NCBI RefSeq assembly: GCF_003026215.1
Contig: NZ_PYOC01000005.1
Span: forward strand, 186,001 to 250,000
Source of the DNA: Photobacterium indicum
GTDB lineage: Bacteria; Pseudomonadota; Gammaproteobacteria; Enterobacterales; Vibrionaceae
Direction: 5' to 3'
Length of the DNA: 64,000 bases
A program made the translations under genes and the position numbers. The notes under the pieces are model-generated. The model saw nothing but the letters and a program-made list of their open reading frames with translations, did no database searches and had not been told where the DNA came from. Below are positions 1 to 8,500 of this stretch, one piece after another. The stretch's first letter is position 1. Every line of letters starts with the position of its first letter.

Positions 1-516
1 TTCGTTAAAGGCGTTATGGCACCAAAAGGGTCGCTGTATTATCCAACGTACATTCCAGAGAGCATTGATTACTCTACAGTGATAGAGAAAAGCATTAAGA
101 AAACCGCGAAAACCATGTTGAAGACCCCAGTTCCGATTGCTGGCTTAAAAGGGATGCACTTTCTTGCTAAGCATATTCGTCAATTAGAAAATAAAGATGA
201 GCATTATGCCAAATTATTTTTAGGTCATATTATTCGTATGCAAGAAGAAATTGGTACGGGTGGCGCAGGGTTCCGTTATATTTATGCCTCATTTTTACAA
301 GAAGCGTCAGAGCTTATTAATAATGAGAAACTGAAAAAAGCCTCTGTTGAGATGACAGCTATTGGTGATGAGTGGCGTGAATTTGCCTTATTGATAGCAA
401 AAGCCATTCGTCCAAGAAATAAAAAGGCGATTGAATTTGATGTTATTGCCGCAAAACTTGAGTCTGTCGCAGAGCAAGAAAAGCAATTGTATTTGTCGTT
501 AATGCGAGCGTTTTAA
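1..516 (+). CDS. BtrH/DUF4872-like protein, C-terminal part (5' end outside window)
   Basis: The frame is open from base 1, so only the last 171 codons are seen. The visible part resembles the C-terminal DUF4872 region of proteins with a butirosin BtrH-type N-terminal domain, which in the founding member transfers an acyl group from an acyl carrier protein. A segment around IAGLKGMHFLAKHI is followed by a helical tail. Its stop overlaps the start of the ABC ATPase by one base (TAATG), so it belongs to the operon that runs to 4923. The ACP-linked family fits the ACP and ketosynthase genes downstream. The domain call is from memory of family patterns; substrate unknown. Confidence 0.6.
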   Translation, partial: FVKGVMAPKGSLYYPTYIPESIDYSTVIEKSIKKTAKTMLKTPVPIAGLKGMHFLAKHIRQLENKDEHYAKLFLGHIIRMQEEIGTGGAGFRYIYASFLQEASELINNEKLKKASVEMTAIGDEWREFALLIAKAIRPRNKKAIEFDVIAAKLESVAEQEKQLYLSLMRAF

Positions 517-1439
517 TGATAAAAATTAGCACGTTAGATAAATGCTACGGTGATAAAAAAGCCCTGAATGGATTATCATTGTCGATCCCTGAAAATTCTA
601 TTTATGGCTTGTTAGGCCCTAATGGTGCAGGAAAGACAACGTTGATCTCCATTTTGAATGGTTTGATATCATTTGATTCAGGCGAGGTTTCCTTTTTTGA
701 TTTACCGTTGAAAAAGAACCTTAAAACCATACGTGAGCGTTGTTCTTTAATTCCGCAGAGCTTAGCGTTTTATGAGCATCTGACCGTAAAAGAAAATTTA
801 CATTTCTTCGCGGGTGTTCAAAAGATCAAAGGGAAAGTACTGCAACAAAATTTGTCGTATGCAGTTGAAACAAATCGACTTTCTGCAATGATGAATCAAA
901 AGTCAGCTACCTTGTCTGGTGGCCAAAAACGTCGATTAAATATTGCGATTGGTTTATTGAATAATCCCGATGTGTTGTTTTTTGATGAGCCTACCGTCGG
1001 AATTGATCCTGAATCTCGTAATGAGATATTAGACACGATTAAAGCCTATAAATCGGATAATAAAACCGTTATTTATACGTCGCACTACATGCCTGAGATT
1101 GAGAAAATTTGTGACGAAGTTGCCATCATGAATGCAGGTCAGGTTGTGAAACAAGGCTCTATTTCATCAATGGTGAATAATGAAGAAAGCCAACAAGTGA
1201 TTGTTGAGTTATACCCTCATTCTTCTACACAATGGCACTCAGATATGGCTCAGCTTCAAGGTGTTAAGCTTATTGATGGAACCTCTTTATTGTTAGAGAC
1301 ATCAAACAGCTCACTTGTTGCTCAAGTATTGGCGTTGCTTGAAAGTTCTAATCGTAAAGTGAAGCAGATCCGCTATGGTACGACGACGTTAGAGTCATTG
1401 TTTATTAACTTAACGTCTAAAGGTCGATCTGATGTTTAA
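516..1439 (+). CDS. ABC transporter ATP-binding protein
   Basis: A 307-residue nucleotide-binding subunit of an ABC-2 type exporter. It has Walker A GPNGAGKT (residues 34-41), the signature LSGGQKRR near residue 133, Walker B VLFFDEPTVG near 152 and a switch histidine in YTSHYMPEIE. It overlaps the upstream gene by one base and the permease by 8 bases, so the two transporter subunits are translationally coupled. It probably powers export of whatever the adjacent ACP/ketosynthase genes make; that substrate is inferred from context only. Confidence 0.92.
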   Translation: MIKISTLDKCYGDKKALNGLSLSIPENSIYGLLGPNGAGKTTLISILNGLISFDSGEVSFFDLPLKKNLKTIRERCSLIPQSLAFYEHLTVKENLHFFAGVQKIKGKVLQQNLSYAVETNRLSAMMNQKSATLSGGQKRRLNIAIGLLNNPDVLFFDEPTVGIDPESRNEILDTIKAYKSDNKTVIYTSHYMPEIEKICDEVAIMNAGQVVKQGSISSMVNNEESQQVIVELYPHSSTQWHSDMAQLQGVKLIDGTSLLLETSNSSLVAQVLALLESSNRKVKQIRYGTTTLESLFINLTSKGRSDV

Positions 1440-2619
1440 AGCGATGTTGATGAAAGAGTTCTTATTAGTTGGTAGAGATAAACACGCGTTAGCAGCCTTA
1501 TTCATTATGCCTGCAGTGTTTATTTTGATCATGTCATTAGCGCTTAAAGATGTGATGAACGAAGATAAATCATTAATGACGTATGCTCTAGTCGATCATG
1601 ATCAAAGTACGGGCAGTGAAGCATTAATCAACAAGCTATCTAATTTATCGGTATTAACAAAACATGAGTTAAATTCTAATGATTTCCGCTCTCCTGAAGA
1701 GGAAGGGGTGCAGTTTATTATCGATATCCCTGAAGGTTTTTATCAAGATAAGTTACCACTCAATATTAGTGTCGCTGCAGATACTTCACCGTCATTACTC
1801 ACTATTTTTAAAAACCAGATAGCACTCAGTTGGATGGGAAATAAGCTCGACGAAATTAATTCATCGAATCAAGATAGGCTTGCCTTCTTAGACGAACAGA
1901 ATTTAGGTGAACAGAGCTTAAAGACACCTACCAGTTTTGACGAAGATACCTTGATGAAGGTGCAATACGCCAAATTAGCAGAAGACGAAAAACCGACCTC
2001 AACTCAGCAGAGTGTGCCGTCTTGGATCGTCTTTGGTCTGTTTTTTGTCATCATTCCAATGTCGACTATTTTCATTAGTGAACGTAAACAAAATACCTTA
2101 ATGCGGTTAAGTACCATGAACCTCAGTTTGCCAGTGTTGTTTGGTGGAAAAATCCTTCCTTATATGCTGATAAATCAAGTTCAAGTCTGGCTAATGATTG
2201 GGGTTGGCATGTATATCGTCCCTCTATTTGGCGCAGCACCATTAACTATTGGTGGTTCAGTATTAGGGTTGATTTTAGTTTCGTTATCTTTAAGCCTTTC
2301 TGCTATTGGATTGTCCATTTTAGTTGCCACAGCAGTGGACAGTATTGAACAAGCAACCACTATTGGTGGCATCATTAATATTTTATTAGGGGCGATTGGC
2401 GGTGTCATGGTACCTAAATTTGTGATGCCAGAAGCGATGCAAAGTTTTGCTAATGTCTCCCCAATGTCGTGGGGGTTAGAAGGCTTTTTAGATATATTTT
2501 TACGCCGAGGAACGGTAATGGATGTGCTCAATGAATCCATTGCTTTGACCTTATTTGGTGTGGTGTCACTACTGATTGCAAGTGTCATATTTACCTATAA
2601 ACAAAGGAAAACTTCATGA
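1432..2619 (+). CDS. ABC-2 type transporter permease
   Basis: A 395-residue integral membrane partner of the preceding ATPase. It has the ABC-2 layout: one N-terminal membrane segment (around ALAALFIMPAVFILIMSLAL), a roughly 150-residue external domain, then about five clustered segments in the C-terminal half, including a glycine-rich TIGGIINILLGAIGG helix. The start lies inside the ATPase gene and the stop overlaps the ACP start (ATGA). It probably exports a lipid-like or polyketide-like product across the inner membrane; substrate unknown. Confidence 0.88.
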   Translation: MFKAMLMKEFLLVGRDKHALAALFIMPAVFILIMSLALKDVMNEDKSLMTYALVDHDQSTGSEALINKLSNLSVLTKHELNSNDFRSPEEEGVQFIIDIPEGFYQDKLPLNISVAADTSPSLLTIFKNQIALSWMGNKLDEINSSNQDRLAFLDEQNLGEQSLKTPTSFDEDTLMKVQYAKLAEDEKPTSTQQSVPSWIVFGLFFVIIPMSTIFISERKQNTLMRLSTMNLSLPVLFGGKILPYMLINQVQVWLMIGVGMYIVPLFGAAPLTIGGSVLGLILVSLSLSLSAIGLSILVATAVDSIEQATTIGGIINILLGAIGGVMVPKFVMPEAMQSFANVSPMSWGLEGFLDIFLRRGTVMDVLNESIALTLFGVVSLLIASVIFTYKQRKTS

Positions 2620-2885
2620 AAGGCTCTTTAGATACTGAATTCAAATTAAAACTAAAATATATGATCTTAGAAGAGTGCGATAGAGAAGAAATTTCGGCCA
2701 GTGAATTGGCAGACGATGTTGAACTATTTTCTGATCAAAGTGAATTAGAATTCGATTCTGTTGACGGGCTGCAAATCTCAATGCTGCTACAGCGCCATTT
2801 TAATTTACGCTTGGTTGATCCAAAAGAATTTCGTCGTATCGTAACGACGATTAATAACCTTGCTGACCACCTGCAACCAGAATAG
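2616..2885 (+). CDS. Acyl carrier protein-like (phosphopantetheine-binding)
   Basis: An 89-residue acidic protein with the helical acyl-carrier pattern. Ser48 in the motif EFDSVDGLQIS is the probable 4'-phosphopantetheine attachment site; the usual consensus is DSL, here DSV. Its start overlaps the permease stop and its stop overlaps the ketosynthase GTG start, so it is embedded in the operon. It probably carries the growing acyl chain for the two ketosynthase-like proteins downstream. It is divergent from housekeeping AcpP. Confidence 0.82.
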   Translation: MKGSLDTEFKLKLKYMILEECDREEISASELADDVELFSDQSELEFDSVDGLQISMLLQRHFNLRLVDPKEFRRIVTTINNLADHLQPE

Positions 2886-4033
2886 TGACGATGATAACTC
2901 TTTTAGGTGGTGATACTTTTAGTGCTCTCGGTGAAATAAAGCAGAGACTACAATCTCTGAGATCAGGGGCTTATCAAACGGTAAATAAATCCGTGCAAGT
3001 GTTTGAGCAAACCAAAACCTTACCGTATTACGCGATTCAAAATAAAGGGGATTTTAGTGTTCTTTTTGATCCTATTCCTCACTTAATTACCTTAATTGAC
3101 CCTATTTTTGAACAACATCAACTTAGTATTGAACAACGAAGTCGTTGTGGTGTTTTTTTAGGTTGTGCAGCAAATGATATTTCTTTAATGGTGCCATTAG
3201 GGCAAAGCATTAAAGATGGCTCTCTTCCTCAGCTTGAGCAACAGAGTATTGGTAATGGGCATTATGCTGACGTAATTTCAGCACATTTTGGTTTGAATTC
3301 TTTTAGTTTAACTTACAACACTGCCTGTACATCCAGCTCTAATGCGGTGCTCGATGCAGCGACCATGCTAGAAAGTGGTGTAATTGATTATGCACTTGTG
3401 ATTGGTATAGAAACGTTTGCACCACATTCATTTGAAGGTTTCGTTTCGATGCAGTTATTGGCGCAAGAACAGACTAAACCATTTGATGTTAATCGAGATG
3501 GCTTATTACTTGGTGAAGCATTGAGTGCTGTTTTAATGAGTCGTGATGATATTTGTGATTCGGATTGGCATTTTCTAGGTGGAGCGAGCGAGTGTGAAAC
3601 ACACAGCGTAACAGGCGTTAATCCTGATGGTTCTGGGATCAAACGTGTTCTATCTCAAGCGTTGTTAAACAGCCAAGTTAGCGCCTCCGATATTACAGCG
3701 GTTAAAGCTCATGGTACTGCTAGTCATTTAAGTGATTTAGCTGAAGTTAACGGAATGAAGCAAGTGTTTAATCAAATGCCCATATTTTTCTCATTAAAGC
3801 CTTATATTGGTCATACGTTAGGAAGCTGTGGTGTCAGTGAGTTGGTATTGATGATGAACACTATTGATCATGGTTTTATTCCAGCCACTCCTAATTTTGC
3901 AGCTCAAGATAGTGAATTAGAGTGGCAACCGTTGAATGTCACTCACGAGTGTGGGGAAGGATTCTTCTTATTAAACTGTTTTGGTTTTGGCGGTAATAAC
4001 AATGCGTTGGTGATAGAGAAGGTATCAGCATGA
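2885..4033 (+). CDS. Beta-ketoacyl-ACP synthase (KAS I/II fold)
   Basis: A 382-residue condensing enzyme with an intact catalytic triad: nucleophile Cys148 in NTACTSSS, His276 in KAHGTASHLSD and His310 in YIGHTLGSCG, plus the glycine-rich C-terminal GFGGNNNALVI. It would elongate an acyl chain held on the adjacent ACP. The start is GTG at 2885, overlapping the ACP stop, or ATG at 2891. It overlaps the next gene by 4 bases. The pairing with a Cys-less partner downstream is like the KS/chain-length-factor pairs of type II polyketide and aryl-polyene systems. Confidence 0.88.
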   Translation: MTMITLLGGDTFSALGEIKQRLQSLRSGAYQTVNKSVQVFEQTKTLPYYAIQNKGDFSVLFDPIPHLITLIDPIFEQHQLSIEQRSRCGVFLGCAANDISLMVPLGQSIKDGSLPQLEQQSIGNGHYADVISAHFGLNSFSLTYNTACTSSSNAVLDAATMLESGVIDYALVIGIETFAPHSFEGFVSMQLLAQEQTKPFDVNRDGLLLGEALSAVLMSRDDICDSDWHFLGGASECETHSVTGVNPDGSGIKRVLSQALLNSQVSASDITAVKAHGTASHLSDLAEVNGMKQVFNQMPIFFSLKPYIGHTLGSCGVSELVLMMNTIDHGFIPATPNFAAQDSELEWQPLNVTHECGEGFFLLNCFGFGGNNNALVIEKVSA

Positions 4034-4923
4034 TGTATATTCATCGAGTATCTACGCTTAATATAAAACAAAATGAAACGCTTGATATAAAAGCGGAATG
4101 TAAGAAGGTTGCGTCTGCCTATATTCGCCGCACCGATCGTTTTATTCAACTTGGTTTATTGGGTGTATCTGGCCTTTTAAAAGTAAGTAGTGGTATTAGC
4201 CTCGGTGATATTGATAAAAACACCGCTGTATTTATGGTTTCAGGGCAGGGTAATCTCGCTGTATTTAGTCGTTTATGTCATCAACGTTATGTTGAAGAAG
4301 TACCGCCTAAACCTGTTGATTTCATCAATTCACTGAGTAATACCGCCGGCTTTTATATTGCTAAATATTTAGGTTTAGAAAGTAAAAACCTGAATTTAGC
4401 TCAACAAGGATTTGTGGTTGAAAATGCGTTGTTATTAGCCGATGCAAGCTTGAGAGCAGGGCAAGAAACACACGTATTGTTAGGTGGTATAGATGAGAAA
4501 CCAGAGGATAAGACTCTTCCCCATTCTTATTTAAACCTTCCTATTAACCAAGCGATTGGTGAAGGTTCGAATTGGATCTTACTTAGTGCAAAGCAGCAAG
4601 ATGCACTTGCAAGTATTGAGGTGTCTTCTCAGCAATTTGATAGTACAACAATCGTTGAATATATAAAAAATAAATCAGGAATTACTCACGTAGCATTTGG
4701 TCAGAGAATGCCTAAAAATATGTTTGAGCAATTGAGATCACAAATCAATATTCCACTGTTTGATTGTTTTGATCATTATGATTTCTATGAAACAAATATA
4801 TTATTTGTATTGAATCGTTATATTGAAAAAGAACAGGGTTGTTTGGCTTATATTGATTATTTTAATAATGTTTATAGGGTGGTATTGGTAACTAATACCA
4901 CTATTCTGGATACGTCAATCTAG
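4030..4923 (+). CDS. Ketosynthase-like protein without catalytic Cys (possible chain-length factor)
   Basis: A 297-residue protein with weak thiolase-fold resemblance to ketosynthase N-terminal halves. The segment NLAQQGFVVENALLL occupies the place of the NTAC active site and has Gln where the nucleophilic Cys should be, as in KS-beta/chain-length factors; this alignment was made by eye. The HGT and GHT histidine motifs are absent and the protein is about 90 residues shorter than its neighbour. It overlaps the ketosynthase by 4 bases and ends the operon. It is probably a non-catalytic partner, though a degenerate pseudo-enzyme is possible. Confidence 0.6.
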   Translation: MMYIHRVSTLNIKQNETLDIKAECKKVASAYIRRTDRFIQLGLLGVSGLLKVSSGISLGDIDKNTAVFMVSGQGNLAVFSRLCHQRYVEEVPPKPVDFINSLSNTAGFYIAKYLGLESKNLNLAQQGFVVENALLLADASLRAGQETHVLLGGIDEKPEDKTLPHSYLNLPINQAIGEGSNWILLSAKQQDALASIEVSSQQFDSTTIVEYIKNKSGITHVAFGQRMPKNMFEQLRSQINIPLFDCFDHYDFYETNILFVLNRYIEKEQGCLAYIDYFNNVYRVVLVTNTTILDTSI

Positions 4924-4975
4924 ATTGGTATATTAGGTTTAGTCATCAAATAACCCCCTTTATTGGAACATCATG

Positions 4976-5021
4976 CTCGACCAGTGAAAAGACAATTGCG
5001 CCTTCGTGGCGCATGGTCGAG
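4976..5021. terminator. Nested hairpin after the biosynthetic operon
   Basis: CTCGACCA (4976-4983) pairs with TGGTCGAG (5014-5021), and TGCGCC (4997-5002) with GGCGCA (5008-5013) across a TTCGT loop. It lies about 50 bases after the last operon gene. No strong T-run follows, so it could be a weak terminator or an RNA-processing hairpin. The rest of 4924-5366 is AT-rich and shows no gene. Confidence 0.4.
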
Positions 5022-5366
5022 AATACCATCTTTTAAATCACCGTATAGGCCAATAAAATTGGTCCCAATTGTAATCGCATTTTTCCTACAGTGACTGCTC
5101 TCTTTCCCAATAAGACTTTTTCATAATCCTTTCCTACTAATTTAAAAGACAAATTAACGCACTCTTACTGATTAAAACGACTTATAACGTTGCTATGAAT
5201 TTTGTAATTAAAACCGCTTGTCAAAACATGATGTGATGCACTTATTGTACAAAAGTTTCTGGCATACGCTACAAACTAGGCGTATAAATAGCATATGCCA
5301 ATAACAAGGAGCCTCAGGACAAGGCTCTTATCATGTACTACGAAGAAGAAAAAGGAGCAACAACCA

Positions 5367-5930
5367 ATGATTATTGCAATTCCGATGAATGAAGATCGTA
5401 TCGCCAATCATTTTTCCAAGGCTGACAATTTTTTGTTTATTAATGAACAAGGAGAAGAAGTTAGCCGCCATACCAATCCGATATACAACGCTCATTGTGC
5501 TGGTAAAAACGATTTGTTAGAACTGTTTGGCCGCCAACATGCAGATCGTATTGTCGTGCGAAATATAGGTAAGCAAATGTTGGGCAAGCTACTTGCTCAC
5601 CGATTTACTGTTTTTCAAACCAACTGTGGTCGCCACGACATATTGGATCTCGCCAACCCAGAGGCTGCTGGACTGAATTCTTTAACTGATGCCGAGCAGG
5701 GGCGTCCCTCTTCCAATCATAAGGAAAAGAAAAAAGAAAGCGGTTGTCGACATAACAATAAAGGAGCTATTTCAAAGCAAGGGCACTGTTGTCAGCAACG
5801 AGCTGATAGTCCTGAGGTACAAGAAAGGCATCATCATAAAGATGGTTACAATGCTCATAGTAGAGGTCGTGGCCGATGTGGACATGGTGAATCGAGAGGC
5901 CACCATTGTTGCCGCAATACTCCGGTTTAA
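5367..5930 (+). CDS. NifX/NifB-type iron-molybdenum cofactor-binding domain protein with His/Cys-rich tail
   Basis: A 187-residue protein. Start ATG 5367 is chosen because AAAGGAG lies 9 bases upstream and the protein then begins MIIAIPMNEDRIANHF, typical of the dinitrogenase Fe-Mo cofactor-binding fold (about residues 1-110). The last 63 residues are low-complexity and metal-ligand rich, with 9 His and 6 Cys including HHH, two CC pairs and HHCC. No nif genes are visible, so this is probably one of the orphan members that bind Fe-S or other metal clusters. The tail suggests metal storage or delivery (inference). Confidence 0.75.
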   Translation: MIIAIPMNEDRIANHFSKADNFLFINEQGEEVSRHTNPIYNAHCAGKNDLLELFGRQHADRIVVRNIGKQMLGKLLAHRFTVFQTNCGRHDILDLANPEAAGLNSLTDAEQGRPSSNHKEKKKESGCRHNNKGAISKQGHCCQQRADSPEVQERHHHKDGYNAHSRGRGRCGHGESRGHHCCRNTPV

Positions 5931-5967
5931 TTTACTACAGTATTCCTAAGCTCGAAGTCACAATATT

Positions 5968-6026
5968 CTGGTTCCTTAGTGATTAACCCTTTTTGAACGA
6001 AAGTTCTGATCACGGAACCAGTTTTT
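5968..6026 (+). terminator. Hairpin terminator between convergent genes
   Basis: CTGGTTCC (from 5968) pairs with GGAACCAG (ending 6021), extended by TAGTGAT/ATCAC, with an inner GAAC-GAAA-GTTC hairpin. TTTTT follows at 6022-6026. It lies between the NifX-like gene and the convergent methyltransferase. Confidence 0.7.
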
Positions 6027-6121
6027 AGGTCAACATCATGATTAGTCATGTTAAAAACTCAATGTATGGCACTTATCATTCAATCAACAATAAGCATTGC
6101 CCCCGTTTTCTTATCCGTCCT

Positions 6122-7009
6122 TCAGTGCTTTTTCCATTCGGCCAGAGCCTTAATATGGGAAGGGCCAATACCACAACAACCGCCAATTGTAGACGCTCCA
6201 AGTTCATACCAACGCTTGGCGTATGCTAAATAATCTTCGGGAGAGAGCTCTCGCATCGATTGCAATGTATCATTAGCTTCATGATCTGTTTTTATCGGCA
6301 TAAAGTTATTGGCATAAACCCCAATTTCAATATTAGCATCGTACTGTTCAATAACCTCTTTAGCATCTTTGATCGCTTGTTCCATCACTTCAGGAACAGA
6401 ACAGTTGAAGAATATACCTTTAGCACCAGCAAGGCAGACGATTGCCGTTGCCATTTTAACAGGTTGTCCGGATCTTAGTTTTGCTTCATTTTTGTCATTG
6501 TCGTTTAAACTAAATGAGTAATAGCTGTCTTTAGCGGAGTTTTTCAACACAGAATGAATAACGTCAAGTTCCTGCAAGCTGGAAATGGTTTCTGCTATCC
6601 AGAGGTCAACATGCGGTTCTTGAGCCTTAATAAGGGTTGTAATGATCTTCTTAGCTTCATCGGCATGAAATAGATCGGGTCGATAGCTACCAAATGGTGG
6701 GGGAATAGCCCCTGCGACAAGTACCGAATTATTATTTAAGGCTACAGATTCAGCAATAATTGCAGCCTGACGAGCTAATTTGGCACCATAGGTTTTATAA
6801 CGTTCTTCGCCAAGATGAAACGGTACACAGGCATAACTGTTGACGATGATAATTTCTGATCCCGCGTCAATAAAGTTCTGGTGGGCTTTACGGACATATT
6901 CGGGCGATTCAATCAGCGCCTGTGCACTCCAAAGTGGTTGTGAGAATGGCGCACCAATATCTTGGAGTTCGCGGCCCATTCCACCATCGAGTATGGTTAG
7001 TTTTTTCAT
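6122..7009 (-). CDS. Homocysteine S-methyltransferase family protein
   Basis: A 295-residue TIM-barrel zinc methyltransferase. It opens with LTILDGGMGRELQ, has IIVNSYACVP and ends with the zinc-binding pair in TIGGCCGIGP; the third ligand is the Cys in FNCSVPE. The family moves a methyl group from S-methylmethionine or a related donor to homocysteine to make methionine (MmuM type). GGAAAT precedes ATG 7009. It stands alone, convergent with the NifX-like gene. The donor cannot be read from sequence, so no symbol is given. Confidence 0.85.
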   Translation of the reverse strand: MKKLTILDGGMGRELQDIGAPFSQPLWSAQALIESPEYVRKAHQNFIDAGSEIIIVNSYACVPFHLGEERYKTYGAKLARQAAIIAESVALNNNSVLVAGAIPPPFGSYRPDLFHADEAKKIITTLIKAQEPHVDLWIAETISSLQELDVIHSVLKNSAKDSYYSFSLNDNDKNEAKLRSGQPVKMATAIVCLAGAKGIFFNCSVPEVMEQAIKDAKEVIEQYDANIEIGVYANNFMPIKTDHEANDTLQSMRELSPEDYLAYAKRWYELGASTIGGCCGIGPSHIKALAEWKKH

Positions 7010-7118
7010 ATTTCCGTTTCTAGATAACTTATTCTTCAGGTTGGTACTAGAGTATCAGACAGGCACCTCTAAGACTATTTAGCCTCATCCCGTTCACTAT
7101 TACGTCGTTTATCGCCAT

Positions 7119-8216
7119 TTATTTATTCAGCTGAAAGCGTTGGGCATCTACTCGTAATTCCTTGTATTTTGAAATCAGATCGCTTTTGCTTAACGTTTCA
7201 TCACCAAAGAAAAAGCCGTTCTGTGATTGAATAATCTCATAGTGTTGGTCAATTAAGCTCAATGCTAAATCGGCTTTTTTTAAAGTGTAAGGAGAGCAAG
7301 ATTGACCGTGTAAATCATCAAGTAGATCGAGTACATTCGAACGGTAACGTTCAACCAGATATAAGGTTTGTAACTCTTCGTCATTTGTTAGTGCATTTTG
7401 CCAACGGTGATTAATTGCTTGCTGCCATGCGATTACGTTTGTGTCAGCATTTCGTACAGTAAGCTGGTGTAACTTATACTGGTAGGCTTCTAGGGCGCAC
7501 TGCTTTTCAAGTTTGTATAAATTGAACAGTACTTCTGTACTCAAATTATTTGTATTTTTTAGTAAAAAATCAAAAAAGAAACGAGTTTCAAAACGTTCGA
7601 CACCATGAAATAGCGGTGTATCGAGCCCATTGTTATTAAAGTGAATATTAGAATTAAATTGATACATATAACCAAAGTCGAACAGTGTTATCTCGCCTTG
7701 GCTATTTAATAAGATATTGCCTGGGCAGAAATCCCATTCGAATAAACCTTGTAGCTCGAGGTTTACGATGGCGGTAAAAATTTGTTGGAATACGTCATGA
7801 TTCAAAGTGAAAAGGGGCTCACCTTCAATCCATGGAGACAAAATAATACCGTCGTTGAATGACGCAAATTGGGTATCGACTATGTGCGTAAAGCTTTCTG
7901 ATTCGCGTTGCTTCAGCTTTGTAAGATCACGCCTGCGCTGCACTTCATTTAGAAACGATGTTTGACCGTCAATATTATTGACTAAGCTCACTGCTCTTTT
8001 TTGTTTCAACGTCCAGCTTTTTCCATCAATGTGCAGGTGGAAAACAACAGCTGTAAGACCAGAATTGAAAGTTTCGACAACATAACTTGAGTCAGCCGTT
8101 GTATTTTTTAGTTGATCTAACGTTATCGATATACCCTCTAACGTACCGACAACAATATTCTCCCCACTGTCGACAAAAGCTTGCTGTGCCTGTTGGCGTT
8201 GCTGTTCCAGATTCAT
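7119..8216 (-). CDS. Kinase-fold (aminoglycoside phosphotransferase-like) protein
   Basis: A 365-residue protein with protein-kinase/APH fold signs: an ATP-binding Lys in SWTLKQKRAV, a catalytic-loop-like EWDFCPGNILL (Asp and Asn in the D-x4-N arrangement, with Trp replacing the usual His), and LFDFGYMY as the DFG motif. I chose ATG 8216 over the upstream ATG 8234 because AGGAAG lies 7 bases before 8216 and nothing precedes 8234. Substrate unknown: it could be a small-molecule kinase or a regulatory kinase. It is flanked by unrelated genes. Confidence 0.6.
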   Translation of the reverse strand: MNLEQQRQQAQQAFVDSGENIVVGTLEGISITLDQLKNTTADSSYVVETFNSGLTAVVFHLHIDGKSWTLKQKRAVSLVNNIDGQTSFLNEVQRRRDLTKLKQRESESFTHIVDTQFASFNDGIILSPWIEGEPLFTLNHDVFQQIFTAIVNLELQGLFEWDFCPGNILLNSQGEITLFDFGYMYQFNSNIHFNNNGLDTPLFHGVERFETRFFFDFLLKNTNNLSTEVLFNLYKLEKQCALEAYQYKLHQLTVRNADTNVIAWQQAINHRWQNALTNDEELQTLYLVERYRSNVLDLLDDLHGQSCSPYTLKKADLALSLIDQHYEIIQSQNGFFFGDETLSKSDLISKYKELRVDAQRFQLNK

Positions 8217-8356
8217 TTCTGGCTTCCTTTCCATTGAAATAATACGGCTGGTGAATATATACGGTTGGTGAATATATAAGGGGGGATGCCTTACATACTG
8301 TGATAAATGTATTAAATCTCACATTTTATGCGTTAATATCCAAGCTTCTCTAAGTG

Positions 8357-8384
8357 TTGGAGGCATAAAATAAAATGCCCAACC
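8357..8384. other. Hairpin upstream of kinase-like gene
   Basis: GTTGG-GGCAT pairs with ATGCC-CCAAC around an A-rich loop. It lies in the 285-base spacer between the adenine deaminase and the kinase-like gene, which otherwise shows only a direct repeat GGTGAATATATA near 8250-8278. Role unknown. Confidence 0.35.
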
Positions 8385-8444
8385 GAACTGTTAACCATCT
8401 TATTTCTCGATATAGCACTTTTTCTGAATATAAGTAAAGTTTAT

Positions 8445-8474
8445 GTATAAGGTCAATCATCAATGACCTTATAC
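8445..8474. terminator. Perfect 11-bp hairpin after adenine deaminase
   Basis: GTATAAGGTCA (8445-8455) is perfectly complementary to TGACCTTATAC (8464-8474), separated by an 8-base loop. It lies 27 bases beyond the adenine deaminase stop on the minus strand. The T-tract there is weak, so termination is likely but not certain. Confidence 0.5.
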
Positions 8475-8500
8475 AAGATTATGATTTTTTTAAGGTTGAT

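Noticed and set aside
4925..4936. TAGATTGGTAT as a remnant of the 168-bp MITE-like end
   Set aside because: Only 11 bases match and no second end is nearby.
5367..5930. Part of a nitrogen fixation system
   Set aside because: No other nif genes are in the window, and orphan NifX/NifB-like domains are common in non-fixing bacteria.
5689..5949. 86-codon frame overlapping the NifX-like tail
   Set aside because: Low-complexity codon repeats give open alternative frames; no ribosome site, and the NifX-like frame fits a known fold.
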